The position numbers and the translations under genes are program-made. From NCBI RefSeq assembly GCF_012844365.1, contig NZ_CP051626.1:186001-250000 (forward strand): a stretch of 64,000 nt of DNA, in the 5' to 3' direction. Below, piece by piece: positions 53,986-63,362 of the stretch; the first letter of the stretch is position 1, and every line of letters starts with the position of its first letter. The notes beneath the pieces were generated by a model. It ran no database searches. It had not been told where the DNA came from and saw nothing but the letters and a program-made list of their open reading frames with translations. The stretch comes from Brevibacterium sp. 'Marine' (GTDB lineage Bacteria; Actinomycetota; Actinomycetes; Actinomycetales; Brevibacteriaceae).

Positions 53986-55446
53986 ATGCCCACACTGCGA
54001 CAGCAGCTGTTCCGGATCAAACCGGTTCCGCGGCAGAAGGAAGACGTCGAGACCGACCTCAAGCGCACCATCGGGCTGTTCTCGCTGACGATGGTCGGCG
54101 TCGGGTCGACGATCGGCACCGGCATCTTCTTCATCCTCTCCGAATCCGTGCCCGTGGCGGGACCGGCAGTGATCTGGTCATTCGTCATCGCCGGTCTCGT
54201 CGCTGGCCTCGCGGTCATCTGCTACGCCGAACTCGCCGGCTCCGTCCCCGTGTCCGGTTCCTCCTATTCATATGCGTACGCGACCCTCGGGGAGCTGCCG
54301 GCGATGGGTGTGGCCGCCTGCCTCCTCCTCGAATACGGCGTCGCGGGAGCTGCCGTCGCGGTCGGTTGGTCGCAGTACGTCAACCAGCTGCTGTTCAACC
54401 TCTTCGGATTCGAGATCCCGCACGCCCTGGCCTACGCTCCCGAGGAAGGCGGCATCGTCAACCTCCCAGCGATCCTGCTGCTCGCGATGTGCTGCTTCCT
54501 GTTGGTCCGCGGCACCGGCGAGTCCATCGTCGTCAACGCGATCATGGTCTGCCTCAAGGTCGGCGTCCTCATCTTCTTCATCTGCGTCGGCGTCACCGGC
54601 TGGGACTCGAACAACTTCGCTGACTTCGCGCCCTTCGGCATCTCCGGAGTCGTCGCCGGATCGGGCCTGATCTTCTTCAGCTATGTCGGCATGGACGCCG
54701 TCGCCACCGCCGGCGATGAGACGAAGAACCCGAAGAAGACGATGCCCAGAGCCCTCATCGCCGCCCTCATCATCGTCACCTCCGTCTACGTCCTCGTCGC
54801 CGTCGCCGCCCTGTCTGCCCAGCCGTGGGAGGAATTCGACGGTCAGACCGCCGGCCTGTCGGCCATTCTCGAGAACATCGTCGGCTCCCAATGGCCCGGC
54901 ACGATCGTCGCTGCCGGTGCGGTGATCTCGATCTTCTCCGTCACCCTGGTCTCCATCTACGGCCAGTCCCGAATCCTGTTCACGATGGCCGGCGACGGAA
55001 TGATGCCCAAGCTCTTCCGCGACGTCAATCCCCGCACGCTCACCCCGGTCAAGGGCACGATCGTCGTCACCGTCGTCATCGCGATACTCGCGGGGTTCAT
55101 CCCGCTCAACTTCCTCGCCGAGATGACCTCGATCGGCACCCTCGTCGCCTTCGTCGTCGTGTCCCTGGCCGTGATCATCCTCCGCGTGCGCGAACCGAAC
55201 CTCGAACGCGGCTTCAAGGTCCCGTTCTATCCCGTCCTGCCGGTGCTCTCGATCATCGGCTGCTTCTGGATCATCTCGAGCCTGCAGGTCATCACGATCG
55301 TCGTCTTCGTCATCTGGACCGCCTTTATCCTGGGCTTGTACGTCATCTTCGGCCGTAAGTCCTCGGTCCTCGGCAAACAGCTCGCCGAGGAGGGGCCCAC
55401 CAATCCCGATTCCGCCGGAACGGACTCCACAGGAGGATCCAAATGA
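53986..55446 (+). CDS. APC family amino acid permease
   Basis: This 486-residue protein has 12 membrane segments with CAT/YfnA-type motifs: LKRTIGLFSLTMVGVGSTIG followed by TGIFFILSESVPVAGPAVIW, VIAGLVAGLAVICYAELAGS, SGSSYSYAYATLGELPAMGV, GLIFFSYVGMDAVATAGDET and KNPKKTMPRALIAALIIVTS. It imports a cationic or neutral amino acid with protons. ATG 53986 follows CAGGAG after six bases; TTG 53980 is a weaker alternative. Its stop overlaps the universal stress protein start. Confidence 0.92.
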   Translation: MPTLRQQLFRIKPVPRQKEDVETDLKRTIGLFSLTMVGVGSTIGTGIFFILSESVPVAGPAVIWSFVIAGLVAGLAVICYAELAGSVPVSGSSYSYAYATLGELPAMGVAACLLLEYGVAGAAVAVGWSQYVNQLLFNLFGFEIPHALAYAPEEGGIVNLPAILLLAMCCFLLVRGTGESIVVNAIMVCLKVGVLIFFICVGVTGWDSNNFADFAPFGISGVVAGSGLIFFSYVGMDAVATAGDETKNPKKTMPRALIAALIIVTSVYVLVAVAALSAQPWEEFDGQTAGLSAILENIVGSQWPGTIVAAGAVISIFSVTLVSIYGQSRILFTMAGDGMMPKLFRDVNPRTLTPVKGTIVVTVVIAILAGFIPLNFLAEMTSIGTLVAFVVVSLAVIILRVREPNLERGFKVPFYPVLPVLSIIGCFWIISSLQVITIVVFVIWTAFILGLYVIFGRKSSVLGKQLAEEGPTNPDSAGTDSTGGSK

Positions 55447-56360
55447 GCATTGTCGTCGGTCTTGCCCCAGGTCAGGACAACCGCGCTGCCGTCGAACTGG
55501 GGATCGTCCTCGCCCGGACCTATCGGCGCCGGATCGTCGCGACGGCTGTCGACTCCGCCGCCTTTCCGATGGCACCCGTGCACTTCGAGAGCCAGTATGA
55601 GAAGAGGTTCCGCACCGTCGCCGAGGCGGCACTCGACGAAGCGCGTGCGCTCATTCCCAGCGATATCGAGTCCGAATGCGTCCTCCACTCTGCGCGGTCG
55701 TCACGTCGCGGTCTGCTCGAGATGTGTGAGAAGACCGATGCCTATCGACTTGTCGTCGGGCCGTCGGCAGAGGGGAAGCCTGGCAAGATCGCGCTCGGGT
55801 CGGTGTCGAACGGTCTGCTGCACAGTGCACGGCTGCCGGTGGCCCTGGCTCCGGCCGGGTTCCAGGCCTCGGAGGGGGCGCGGCTGGAGCGGATCACGGC
55901 CGCGTATTCGGGGTCGTCCACCTCGGCGGATCTCATCCTCGGTGCTGCGATGGTCTCGGCGGAGTCGGACGTGCCGTTCCGCATCGCCTCGTTCGCACCG
56001 CGTTCGCGCGTGGTCGCCTCGGCGAACGTGCCCTTCGATATGGAGTCGCGCGTCATCGACGAGTGGACGAAGACCGTCCAGCGCGACACGGATAAGATCC
56101 TGTGCTCGATCGAACAGCTGCACATCAAACCTGGTGAGACGGACGTCGTCGTGGGAACGGGCGCCGATTGGGCTGCGGCCCTCGGGGCTGTCGAGTGGAA
56201 GCACCCGGAAGTGATGATGCTCGGGTCCTCCGGGCTGGGTGCGCTCAAGCGAGTCTCGCTCGGCAGCCACGCGATGCGGATCCTGCAGAACTCTCCGGTG
56301 CCGATCGTCGTCGTACCCCGTCGAGCGAAGGCCGATTACATCCGCCAGCAGACCGTGTGA
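55443..56360 (+). CDS. Universal stress protein family, tandem Usp domains
   Basis: This 305-residue protein has two Usp-type domains. The first begins MSIVVGLAPGQDNRAAVELG and the second ITAAYSGSSTSADLILGAAM. It ends with the nucleotide-binding pattern VMMLGSSGLGALKRVSLGSH and AMRILQNSPVPIVVVPRRAK, equivalent to G-x2-G-x9-G(S/T). The first domain's GPSAEGKPGKIALGSVSNGL and LHSARLPVALAP is the weaker equivalent. Usp proteins bound to APC permeases are thought to modulate transport in response to ATP. The four-base overlap with the permease gene supports that pairing. Confidence 0.87.
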   Translation: MSIVVGLAPGQDNRAAVELGIVLARTYRRRIVATAVDSAAFPMAPVHFESQYEKRFRTVAEAALDEARALIPSDIESECVLHSARSSRRGLLEMCEKTDAYRLVVGPSAEGKPGKIALGSVSNGLLHSARLPVALAPAGFQASEGARLERITAAYSGSSTSADLILGAAMVSAESDVPFRIASFAPRSRVVASANVPFDMESRVIDEWTKTVQRDTDKILCSIEQLHIKPGETDVVVGTGADWAAALGAVEWKHPEVMMLGSSGLGALKRVSLGSHAMRILQNSPVPIVVVPRRAKADYIRQQTV

Positions 56361-56745
56361 AGACGCGGTGTGAAGCCCCTTGGTGCGAGGTGCGATGGAG
56401 CGAGCAAAGCGGAGTGCGAAAGAACATATCGTTCGCTGGTTACGGGGTGGGTTGAACCAGGAGACTCGGGGTTCTGGCTGTCGCGTCGACTGAGCGGAGG
56501 ATCCGAGCTGGTTGCAACTAATGGCGTACTTGCCCAAGCTGGCTGAAGCTTCAAATGTGTCGGTGCAGAGCTAGTAGCATTCGAGGGATTTCGTGCCCTC
56601 TGCTTAATGTTGCTTAATGCTGGATGATCATTCTCTAATTGGAGTGCCTCACGCCGCAATGAAGCGAATTTCAATGTGCCGATCACAGCAGATACGAGCG
56701 TCACGCTTCATGCGTTCTGGACATGAGCATAGGGAGCGAACCAGT
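56361..56745. other. AT-richer intergenic region and likely island boundary
   Basis: No gene is seen. The first 100 bases are GC-rich and match the left neighbour, while from about 56520 composition becomes clearly more AT-rich, as in the following genes. A tandem 10-bp repeat (56602-56621) lies about 125 bp before the lactonase start. Confidence 0.5.
56602..56621. promoter_or_regulatory. LacI operator candidate upstream of the SMP-30 gene
   Basis: GCTTAATGTT-GCTTAATGCT is a 10-bp tandem repeat closely related to CTTAACGTTG-CTTAACATTG at 59031-59050, before the LacI gene. Sites spaced one helical turn apart near both transcription units suggest control by the LacI protein. Confidence 0.5.
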
Positions 56746-57630
56746 ATGGCAGCAAATATTGAAGTGCTTTTGGACATCAAGACGACGTTGGGTGAAGGTC
56801 CACTTTGGGATGCTGACTCGCAGCGCCTACATTGGATCGACAGCGCCGATGGGAGAATTTTTCGTTCCACCGTTGATGGCCGCGAACTGCGGTGTTGGGA
56901 AGTCGGTGAGCCTGTTGGATCCATAGCAGCAGGTGCAGACAACACCTATTTTCTTGCTGCGTTGAAAAGTGGGCTCTATCGCATCGACATGCGAAGCGGA
57001 GCAAAAGAACTATTAGTCAATCCAGAGCCTGACCGCCCAAGGAATCGCCTGAACGACGGCAAAGTAGATCGCCAGGGGCGATTTGTATTCGGTTCGATGG
57101 ACACTTTGGAAGAAGAGGCTTCCGGTAAGTTGTACTCGTATGACGTCGATGGTCAGATCTCTGTCCTCGACACAGGAATCATCTGTTCGAACGGCCCATG
57201 TTTCAGCCCGGATGGCTCAACTCTCTATTTCTCAGACACGTGGACAGGTGAGATCTGGGCCTACAGCTATGACGTGCAGACGGGAAAAGTATCTGAGCGG
57301 AGGACTTTTACGACGGTTGATACTAGTGCCGGTGGCGCCGCAGATGGTGCCACGGTCGATTCTGAAGGGTACCTTTGGCAGGCGCTGGTCTACAGCGGGA
57401 GCATTGTTCGCTATGCCCCGGATGGGCAGGTGGACCGGGTTCTCGAGATGCCAGTCCTCAAAGCGACTAGTCTCAATTTCGGCGGTCCTGATTTGGACAC
57501 CTTGTTTGTCACATCGATGGCAAAACCGCCCTTGCCACGTTTCCCTGACGACAGTCAGATGAGAGGTTCGCTCTTTGCTGTGACCGGCCTCGGAGTCAAT
57601 GGAATTCCCGAACCCAGGTACGGGAAGTGA
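56746..57630 (+). CDS. SMP-30/gluconolactonase family protein
   Basis: This 294-residue beta-propeller begins MAANIEVLLDIKTTLGEGPL with the Glu metal ligand in LGEGPLWD. RPRNRLNDGKVDRQGRFVFG carries the conserved RxNDG metal site, SNGPCFSPDGSTLYFSDTW includes the Asn and Asp ligands, and AADGATVDSEGYLWQALVYS provides the catalytic Asp. It should hydrolyse a sugar lactone to the aldonic acid using a divalent metal. It is first of a catabolic unit and is followed by a damaged MFS gene ten bases downstream. Confidence 0.92.
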   Translation: MAANIEVLLDIKTTLGEGPLWDADSQRLHWIDSADGRIFRSTVDGRELRCWEVGEPVGSIAAGADNTYFLAALKSGLYRIDMRSGAKELLVNPEPDRPRNRLNDGKVDRQGRFVFGSMDTLEEEASGKLYSYDVDGQISVLDTGIICSNGPCFSPDGSTLYFSDTWTGEIWAYSYDVQTGKVSERRTFTTVDTSAGGAADGATVDSEGYLWQALVYSGSIVRYAPDGQVDRVLEMPVLKATSLNFGGPDLDTLFVTSMAKPPLPRFPDDSQMRGSLFAVTGLGVNGIPEPRYGK

Positions 57631-57640
57631 GGGTCAGCAA

Positions 57641-58945
57641 ATGAACTCAACGATCCTCAAATCTCTCGGCTCCATTCACCGGTACTCATGGGTGTCGCTC
57701 CTTGTCTGCTGGTTGATCTGGGTCATCAATGCCTACGACCGAGAGATCATCTTGCGCCTTGGGCCCTCGATCTCGAAGTCTTTTGACCTCTCTCCCGATG
57801 CATGGGGAGTCATCGCCGCACTCATAATGCTCTCATTGGCAGTTATGCCGATCCCAGGCTCTGCAATGAGCGATAAATATGGCGGTGGTGAGAAGCGCGC
57901 CAAATTCCAGGTGCCACTCGTGATCGGTATGGCAGTCCTGTCTTTCGTCTCTGGGCTCAAATTCATCAGCCACAATATTGTCTTGTTCTTTGCGCTTAGA
58001 TTTGGCGTCAACCTCGGGGCAGGTTGGGGTGAACCGGTGGGGGTAAGCAATACCGCTGAGTGGTGGCCGAAGGAAAGACGCGGATTTGCTCTTGGCGCAC
58101 ACCACACCGGGTACCCGATCGGGTCGTTGTTGTCAGGCATAATGGCGGCGGCGGTGCTCAGCTGGTTCGGGCCTGAAGGCTGGTCGTATGCATTCTTTCT
58201 TGCCATTATCGTTGCTGTCCCGGTGATGCTCTTTTGGGCGAAGTACTCTACGCGGGACAAGATAGTCACGCTATACAAAGACTTCGATGCCAAGGGACTG
58301 ACTAGGCCAGACGCAATTGAAAACCTGCAAGGCCACGCCAAGGGCCTTTTGAAAAGGACAGTGACGACTCCAGCTATCACAGTTACCGCAGTCACTACTC
58401 TGCTTACTCAGATCGTCTAGATGGGGGTGAACACCGTGCTTCCTCCCTACCTCTATAATATCGTCGGACTCTCTCTGGCTGAGTCGGCTGGGCTCAGCGT
58501 CGTGTTCGCTCTGACTGGAATCTTCGGACAAATCATCTGGCCAACTCTGTCCGACAGAATTGGTCGGAAGCCGACCATCATCATCTGCGGTGTCTGGATG
58601 GCGGTGAGCGTTGCGGCCTTGTATTTTGCAACGACGTCTCTTCTGGTAGTGATCGTCCAACTGGTCTTCGGATTGGTTGCAAATGCTGTCTGGCCCATCT
58701 ATTACGCGGCAGCGTCAGACTCTGCTCCAGACGGGGGTACATCGACAGCCAACGGTGTCATTACGACTGCAATGTTCATCGGTGGAGGAATTGCCCCTGT
58801 CCTTATCGGCCGACTCGTCACGATGGGCGGCGGCTGGGAAGCATCCTCGGGGTACGTCTATTGCTTCCTGACGATGGCAGGGTTTGCGCTGTTGGGGGCA
58901 CTCGTTCAGGCCTTTGTGAAACAGCCCAGTAAGTTGGGCGTTTGA
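57641..58945 (+). pseudogene. MFS transporter interrupted by an in-frame TAG
   Basis: Both halves read in the same frame. The first (259 codons) has MNSTILKSLGSIHRYSWVSL, DREIILRLGPSISKSFDLSP and GVNLGAGWGEPVGVSNTAEW, ending LLTQIV before TAG (58418-58420). The second begins at once with MGVNTVLPPYLYNIVGLSLA and contains FGQIIWPTLSDRIGRKPTII, a loop 8-9 motif, and reaches the normal MFS end LVQAFVKQPSKLGV. The stop falls in the seventh membrane segment. One nonsense mutation therefore splits an otherwise intact carrier of 434 residues. A functional half-transporter or stop readthrough cannot be excluded. Confidence 0.85.
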
Positions 58946-59030
58946 CCAGGCTTGCGCACCGTAGCATACGGGCGAGAGGGTAATCGGCTGTGTAGCTTTT
59001 CCTAGATCACAACCTGGATTCTTCGAATTA

Positions 59031-59050
59031 CTTAACGTTGCTTAACATTG
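59031..59050. promoter_or_regulatory. LacI operator candidate upstream of the LacI gene
   Basis: CTTAACGTTG-CTTAACATTG is a 10-bp tandem repeat 56-75 bp before the LacI start. It matches the tandem repeat at 56602-56621 upstream of the lactonase gene in most positions. Confidence 0.5.
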
Positions 59051-59105
59051 AGGCTCGGGCGTCCAATTGCAGTATTCGATCTGCACAGGGGCGTGGAGGG
59101 TAAAG

Positions 59106-60191
59106 GTGTCAACGATGCAAAAGGAGCCGCGAGATGCCGCGTCTCGCTCTCGCGTCTCCGCTGCTCAAGTGGCGCGTGCTTGCGGTGTATCGACTGCAAC
59201 TGTCAGTTACGTCTTCAATGGGAAGTCCGGTGTCTCCTCAGCAGTAAGACGACAGGTCATCGACACGGCCAATGAACTCGGCTATCGGTCGCCTCTGACT
59301 TCCGCGAAGCACAATCGATCTCTGACCCGGGTGATCGGATTGATTGTCCCGTCAATGGTCAATTACATGCACATGCATTGGGCTCAGGCCATCATTGAAG
59401 CTGCCGACGAGGAAGGCTTTGACGTCTTCGTATCGACTACGGGAGATGACCCGGAACGGCTGGCACACGTCGCTTCAACTATGTCCGCACGGAACGTCGA
59501 TGGTGTCATTTCGACGGGAGGAATGCGACTGGACGCTCGTTCATACGGAACATTGCACAGCGCCCGCATACCGGTCGTCAATCTCTCACGCCGGGTCGAA
59601 CATGCCGACGCAAGCTTCATCGGCATCGATGACGGACTTGCGGCGAGAGAACTGATGACGCATGTCCTCGGTCACGGCGTCACCAAGATTGCAACTGTGA
59701 TCGGCCCTCGATTCTCGACCGCTTCTGCAGATAGGGAGCGAGCTTTCATTGAAACTGCTTCTGAGCACGGCATCACTATCCCGGGTGCATGGAAAGTGAG
59801 CACGCGTCTGCACCGCAACGGAGGAAGAATTGCTGCGGAGGAACTCCTCGGTGATTCGAAGAATCGGCCCGAAGCTATTGTCTGCGGTTCCGACGAAGTG
59901 GCGTTGGGGATCATTGAACATTCTGTTGTCAACGGGATCAGCATTCCTGAGGAACTGGTTGTAGTCGGCAGCGACGGTCTTGCGCGTTCTCGTTCCCCGC
60001 TGATGGGGATGACGACGATTGTTCAACCGGTAGTGGAAATGGCAAAACAAGCGTTCGCAGTTCTGCTGGACCACATTGGAGACCCTGGGTCTCGGGTACG
60101 TGAGGTTATCTGCCAACACCACATCCACATAGGGACCAGCTGCGGATGCAATCCCGAAACATTCAACGCACTGAGTACACACAGGGAATGA
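59106..60191 (+). CDS. LacI family regulator
   Basis: This 361-residue regulator has the N-terminal HTH and hinge SRVSAAQVARACGVSTATVS and YVFNGKSGVSSAVRRQVIDT, then ANELGYRSPLTSAKHNRSLT. The periplasmic-binding-like core follows with VIGLIVPSMVNYMHMHWAQA, STMSARNVDGVISTGGMRLD, HADASFIGIDDGLAARELMT and EAIVCGSDEVALGIIEHSVV. It probably senses a sugar acid or intermediate. GTG 59106 is placed five bases after GGAGGG and is preferred to ATG 59115. It is followed 49 bp later by the second MFS gene. Confidence 0.9.
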   Translation: MSTMQKEPRDAASRSRVSAAQVARACGVSTATVSYVFNGKSGVSSAVRRQVIDTANELGYRSPLTSAKHNRSLTRVIGLIVPSMVNYMHMHWAQAIIEAADEEGFDVFVSTTGDDPERLAHVASTMSARNVDGVISTGGMRLDARSYGTLHSARIPVVNLSRRVEHADASFIGIDDGLAARELMTHVLGHGVTKIATVIGPRFSTASADRERAFIETASEHGITIPGAWKVSTRLHRNGGRIAAEELLGDSKNRPEAIVCGSDEVALGIIEHSVVNGISIPEELVVVGSDGLARSRSPLMGMTTIVQPVVEMAKQAFAVLLDHIGDPGSRVREVICQHHIHIGTSCGCNPETFNALSTHRE

Positions 60192-60245
60192 GTCGGTCGA
60201 CTGCACTGCAGACGAATCGCCCAGCCCTCGAGAGTAAGGATGATT

Positions 60246-61562
60246 ATGTCAAAATCAGCGACACTGCGGTCGCCTGAAGTGCTCAATCGGGTGATCTTCA
60301 CCCGGTTGATGCCGCTGCTCATCGCAGCCTACATTCTGGCTTTCCTGGACCGAAGCAATATCGGGATGGCTAAGGAACGGCTAGAGATCGATCTGGGGAT
60401 CTCCGCCACTGCGTACGGTGTTGGAGCGGGCCTGTTCTTCCTCACTTATGCGCTATGCGAGATTCCATCGAACATGATCATGCATAAGGTCGGTGCTCGG
60501 TGGTGGATCATGCGCATCATGATCAGCTGGGGTCTGATCTCTGCCGCAATGATGTTCGTGCAGGGTGAGTGGTCGTTCTACACTCTGCGTATGCTGCTTG
60601 GGATCGCCGAAGCCGGTCTGTTTCCGGGCGTCATGTACTACCTGACCAAGTGGTTCACGGTGAAGCATAGAGCAAAAGCCAACGGTATGTTCCTCCTTGG
60701 CGTCTCTATTGCAAACATCATCGGAGCACCCATTGGGGGCATATTGCTGACGATGGATGGCTTCCTTGGCATGCACGGTTGGCAGTGGATGTTCCTCATC
60801 GAAGGAGTTCCAGCGTGCTTCTTGGCAATTCTCGTTTGGAAGTACTTACCCGATGGTCCACGGCAAGCTAAGTTCCTCAGCACCGAAGAGGCCGCATGGC
60901 TTGAAGCCACTATCGAGGAGGAAGAACAAGCCGGTGCGTCTGGGGCATCCAACTACCGACTAGTCGACATTGTGCGCGACCCGCAGATCCTACTCGTAGT
61001 CGGCGTCTATTTCGGCCATCAGCTTGCCGTCTATGCCCTCAACTTCTTTCTGCCATCGATCATCGGTAGTTGGAGTCAAATGGGCTCGGTGGAGATCGGT
61101 TTGCTGACTGCGATCCCGTGGGTGTTCTCAGCCATTGGTGCACTGCTCCTACCTCGCTTGGCAAAGACTGCGAGCATGTCGAAGAAGATCGCACTTGGTT
61201 CCATGATCGACATCATCGTCGGCTTCATCATCGGTGCGCTTGGTGGTCCGGTGGTTGGCCTCATTGGGTTCTGCCTGGCAGCGTTCAACTTTTTCGCGCT
61301 CCAGCCCATTCTCTTCACATACCCGGCGACAAGGCTCTCGGGAGTTGGGCTGGCAGCGGGACTCGCTCTCGTCAATACAGTCGGCCTCTTCGGCGGATTC
61401 CTCGGTCCTTACATTATGGGCTTCATGGAAGATCTCACAGGCTCCGGAGTCTCAGGACTGTGGCTTATCGTCGGCGTCTGCGCAATCGGAGCATTCCTGA
61501 TTCCGTTCCTCAAACAGGGGCAAGAATCCGCGATTCAGCAACCCGTGCCGTCGGGAAAATGA
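60246..61562 (+). CDS. MFS transporter, anion:cation symporter (ACS) family
   Basis: This 438-residue protein has 12 membrane segments and ACS-family motifs: PLLIAAYILAFLDRSNIGMA, ATAYGVGAGLFFLTYALCEI followed by PSNMIMHKVGARWWIMRIMI, and RMLLGIAEAGLFPGVMYYLT. The R-S-N-I-G and EAGxxPG patterns match carriers of tartrate, hexuronate and phthalate. Import of an organic acid for the downstream genes is likely, perhaps taking over from the broken MFS gene. ATG 60246 is preferred (TAAGGA five bases upstream) over ATG 60240. Confidence 0.92.
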   Translation: MSKSATLRSPEVLNRVIFTRLMPLLIAAYILAFLDRSNIGMAKERLEIDLGISATAYGVGAGLFFLTYALCEIPSNMIMHKVGARWWIMRIMISWGLISAAMMFVQGEWSFYTLRMLLGIAEAGLFPGVMYYLTKWFTVKHRAKANGMFLLGVSIANIIGAPIGGILLTMDGFLGMHGWQWMFLIEGVPACFLAILVWKYLPDGPRQAKFLSTEEAAWLEATIEEEEQAGASGASNYRLVDIVRDPQILLVVGVYFGHQLAVYALNFFLPSIIGSWSQMGSVEIGLLTAIPWVFSAIGALLLPRLAKTASMSKKIALGSMIDIIVGFIIGALGGPVVGLIGFCLAAFNFFALQPILFTYPATRLSGVGLAAGLALVNTVGLFGGFLGPYIMGFMEDLTGSGVSGLWLIVGVCAIGAFLIPFLKQGQESAIQQPVPSGK

Positions 61563-61578
61563 AAGGAAAGACAGAAGA

Positions 61579-62352
61579 ATGAACATGCTTGGGCTAGAAG
61601 GAACACGTGTCCTCATCACGGCGGGTGCGGCTGGAATCGGACGTGCGATCGCACAACGATTCGTCGACGTCGGCGCTGAGGTTTGGGTGACTGACATCGC
61701 GGAGGCCGCAGTGGAGTCAGCACGCAGGCAGGGACTTCGAGCGACCGTCTCCAACGCGGCCGATGAAAGCCAGGTCATGTCTCTGGCAGTAGAAGTCAAA
61801 GAATCATGGGAAACTCTCGATGTGCTGGTCAATAATGCAGGAATTGCAGGACCTACCGGCGCTATAGAGAACCTTGATTCGCAGGCCTGGTTGTCGACAT
61901 TTGACGTCAACATCCACAGCCAGTTCTACTGCGTCAAGCACTTCCTCCCGTTACTCAGAACAAGCGAGAAAGCGTCGATTGTCAACCTGTCTTCTGCCGC
62001 CGGAAGGCTAGGAATGGCAGGACGCAGTCCTTATTCGGCATCAAAGTGGGCGGTGGTCGGGCTAACAAAGACCTTGGCTATCGAGCTTGGCAGCGAGAAC
62101 ATCCGGTGCAATGCAATCTGCCCTGGCGCCGTAGGTGGTCCACGAATCGAAGCAGTCATTGAGTCCAAAGCGGAAATGTTGGGCAAGAGTGTCGACGAAG
62201 TCACTGGGCTGTACACGGGCCAGTCTTCATTGAACAAACTCGCGGAAGCCCGCGATATCGGAGACATGGCTGTATTCCTGGCTTCTGACATGGCATCGCA
62301 TGTCAACGGTCAGGCCATGGCCGTGGATGGAAATACTGAGAAGCTGTACTGA
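61579..62352 (+). CDS. Short-chain dehydrogenase/reductase
   Basis: This 257-residue SDR has RVLITAGAAGIGRAIAQRFV (TxGxxGIG), LDVLVNNAGIAGPTGAIENL (NNAG), SIVNLSSAAGRLGMAGRSPY with the Ser, and SPYSASKWAVVGLTKTLAIE (YxxxK), then NAICPGAVGGPRIEAVIESK and a C-terminal NGQAMAVDGNTEKLY. It probably oxidises a sugar or hydroxy acid with NAD(P)+; in a lactone pathway it would come just before the lactonase step. It is 16 bp after the transporter gene. Confidence 0.9.
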   Translation: MNMLGLEGTRVLITAGAAGIGRAIAQRFVDVGAEVWVTDIAEAAVESARRQGLRATVSNAADESQVMSLAVEVKESWETLDVLVNNAGIAGPTGAIENLDSQAWLSTFDVNIHSQFYCVKHFLPLLRTSEKASIVNLSSAAGRLGMAGRSPYSASKWAVVGLTKTLAIELGSENIRCNAICPGAVGGPRIEAVIESKAEMLGKSVDEVTGLYTGQSSLNKLAEARDIGDMAVFLASDMASHVNGQAMAVDGNTEKLY

Positions 62353-62370
62353 GACCTAAGGAAGACACAA

Positions 62371-63300
62371 ATGGCACAGGCGCGAAAAGTCATCATCACA
62401 TCGGCGGTTACGGGGGCAATCCATACGCCCACGATGTCGCCTCATCTTCCCATCTCTCAAGATGAGATCGCAGATGCGGCAATCGGAGCAGCTGAAGCTG
62501 GAGCCGCGATTCTGCACTTGCATACGCGTGACCCTAAGGACGGGCGACCATCGCAGGAGCCGGAGCACTTCGAACCAGTTCTGCAGAAGGTGTCGAGCAA
62601 CACCGATGCGGTCGTCAACATCACCACCGGCGGCTCGCCGCATATGAGCGTTGAAGAGAGAATGCAGCCAGTCTCAACGTTCAAGCCGGAACTTGCCAGC
62701 CTCAACATGGGTTCGATGAACTTCGGGCTATTTCCGATGTTGGACAAGTATCCATCGTTCCAGAACGACTGGGAGCGCGAGCATCTCGAGAATTCGAGGG
62801 ATCTGGTGTTCAAAAATACGTTTGCCGACATTGAGCGGATTCTGGAAATCGGAAACTCGAATGGAACTCGTTTCGAGTTCGAGTGCTATGACATTTCGCA
62901 TCTATACAATCTTGCGCACTTCCAGGGAAGAGGCTTGGCGAAGGGCCCGCTCTTCGTGCAGTCAGTGTTCGGGTTGCTCGGTGGTATCGGGGGGCATCCG
63001 GAAGATCTTATGCATATGTACCGTACGGCTGATCGTCTTCTTGACGACTATCAATGGTCGATTCTTGGGGCAGGAAAGAACCAGCAGCCGCTGGCAACTA
63101 TGGGTGCGACGATGGGGTCACATATCCGTGTGGGCCTTGAAGACTCACTGTGGATTGGTCCCGGCAAACTTGCTAAGTCGAACGCGGCGCAGGTGACAAA
63201 GATGCGCTCCATTGTCGAAGAATTGGGAATGGAAGTTGCGACTCCCGATGAAGCTCGAGCAATGCTCGGTCTTAAGGGCGCTGACCAGGTGGCATTCTGA
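62371..63300 (+). CDS. BKACE (DUF849) beta-keto acid cleavage enzyme
   Basis: This 309-residue TIM-barrel enzyme has the BKACE motifs VIITSAVTGAIHTPTMSPHL, GAAILHLHTRDPKDGRPSQE (zinc-binding HxH) and NGTRFEFECYDISHLYNLAH, plus GGIGGHPEDLMHMYRTAD. The family condenses a beta-keto acid with acetyl-CoA, giving acetoacetate and a new acyl-CoA; each subgroup uses a different keto acid, which I cannot fix here. It is 18 bp after the SDR gene. Together they suggest an alcohol-to-beta-keto acid-to-acyl-CoA sequence. Confidence 0.92.
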   Translation: MAQARKVIITSAVTGAIHTPTMSPHLPISQDEIADAAIGAAEAGAAILHLHTRDPKDGRPSQEPEHFEPVLQKVSSNTDAVVNITTGGSPHMSVEERMQPVSTFKPELASLNMGSMNFGLFPMLDKYPSFQNDWEREHLENSRDLVFKNTFADIERILEIGNSNGTRFEFECYDISHLYNLAHFQGRGLAKGPLFVQSVFGLLGGIGGHPEDLMHMYRTADRLLDDYQWSILGAGKNQQPLATMGATMGSHIRVGLEDSLWIGPGKLAKSNAAQVTKMRSIVEELGMEVATPDEARAMLGLKGADQVAF

Positions 63301-63328
63301 AACCTGGCTATTAATGCAGTATTCGACT

Positions 63329-63362
63329 GAGGGCCCAGCTCGACGGTGTTGGGCCCTCTTTG
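63329..63362 (+). terminator. Intrinsic terminator after the BKACE gene
   Basis: GAGGGCCCA (63329-63337) pairs with TGGGCCCTC (63350-63358) over a 12-base loop, followed by TTTG. It lies 29 bp after the BKACE stop. Confidence 0.75.

Noticed and set aside
54268..55632. 454-codon minus-strand frame opposite the APC permease
   Set aside because: Highly Asp/Arg-rich without motif; antisense of hydrophobic codons gives this composition.
58418..58420. Pyrrolysine or programmed readthrough at the TAG in the MFS gene
   Set aside because: No pyl genes or readthrough context are visible and such carriers do not use it; a nonsense mutation is simpler.
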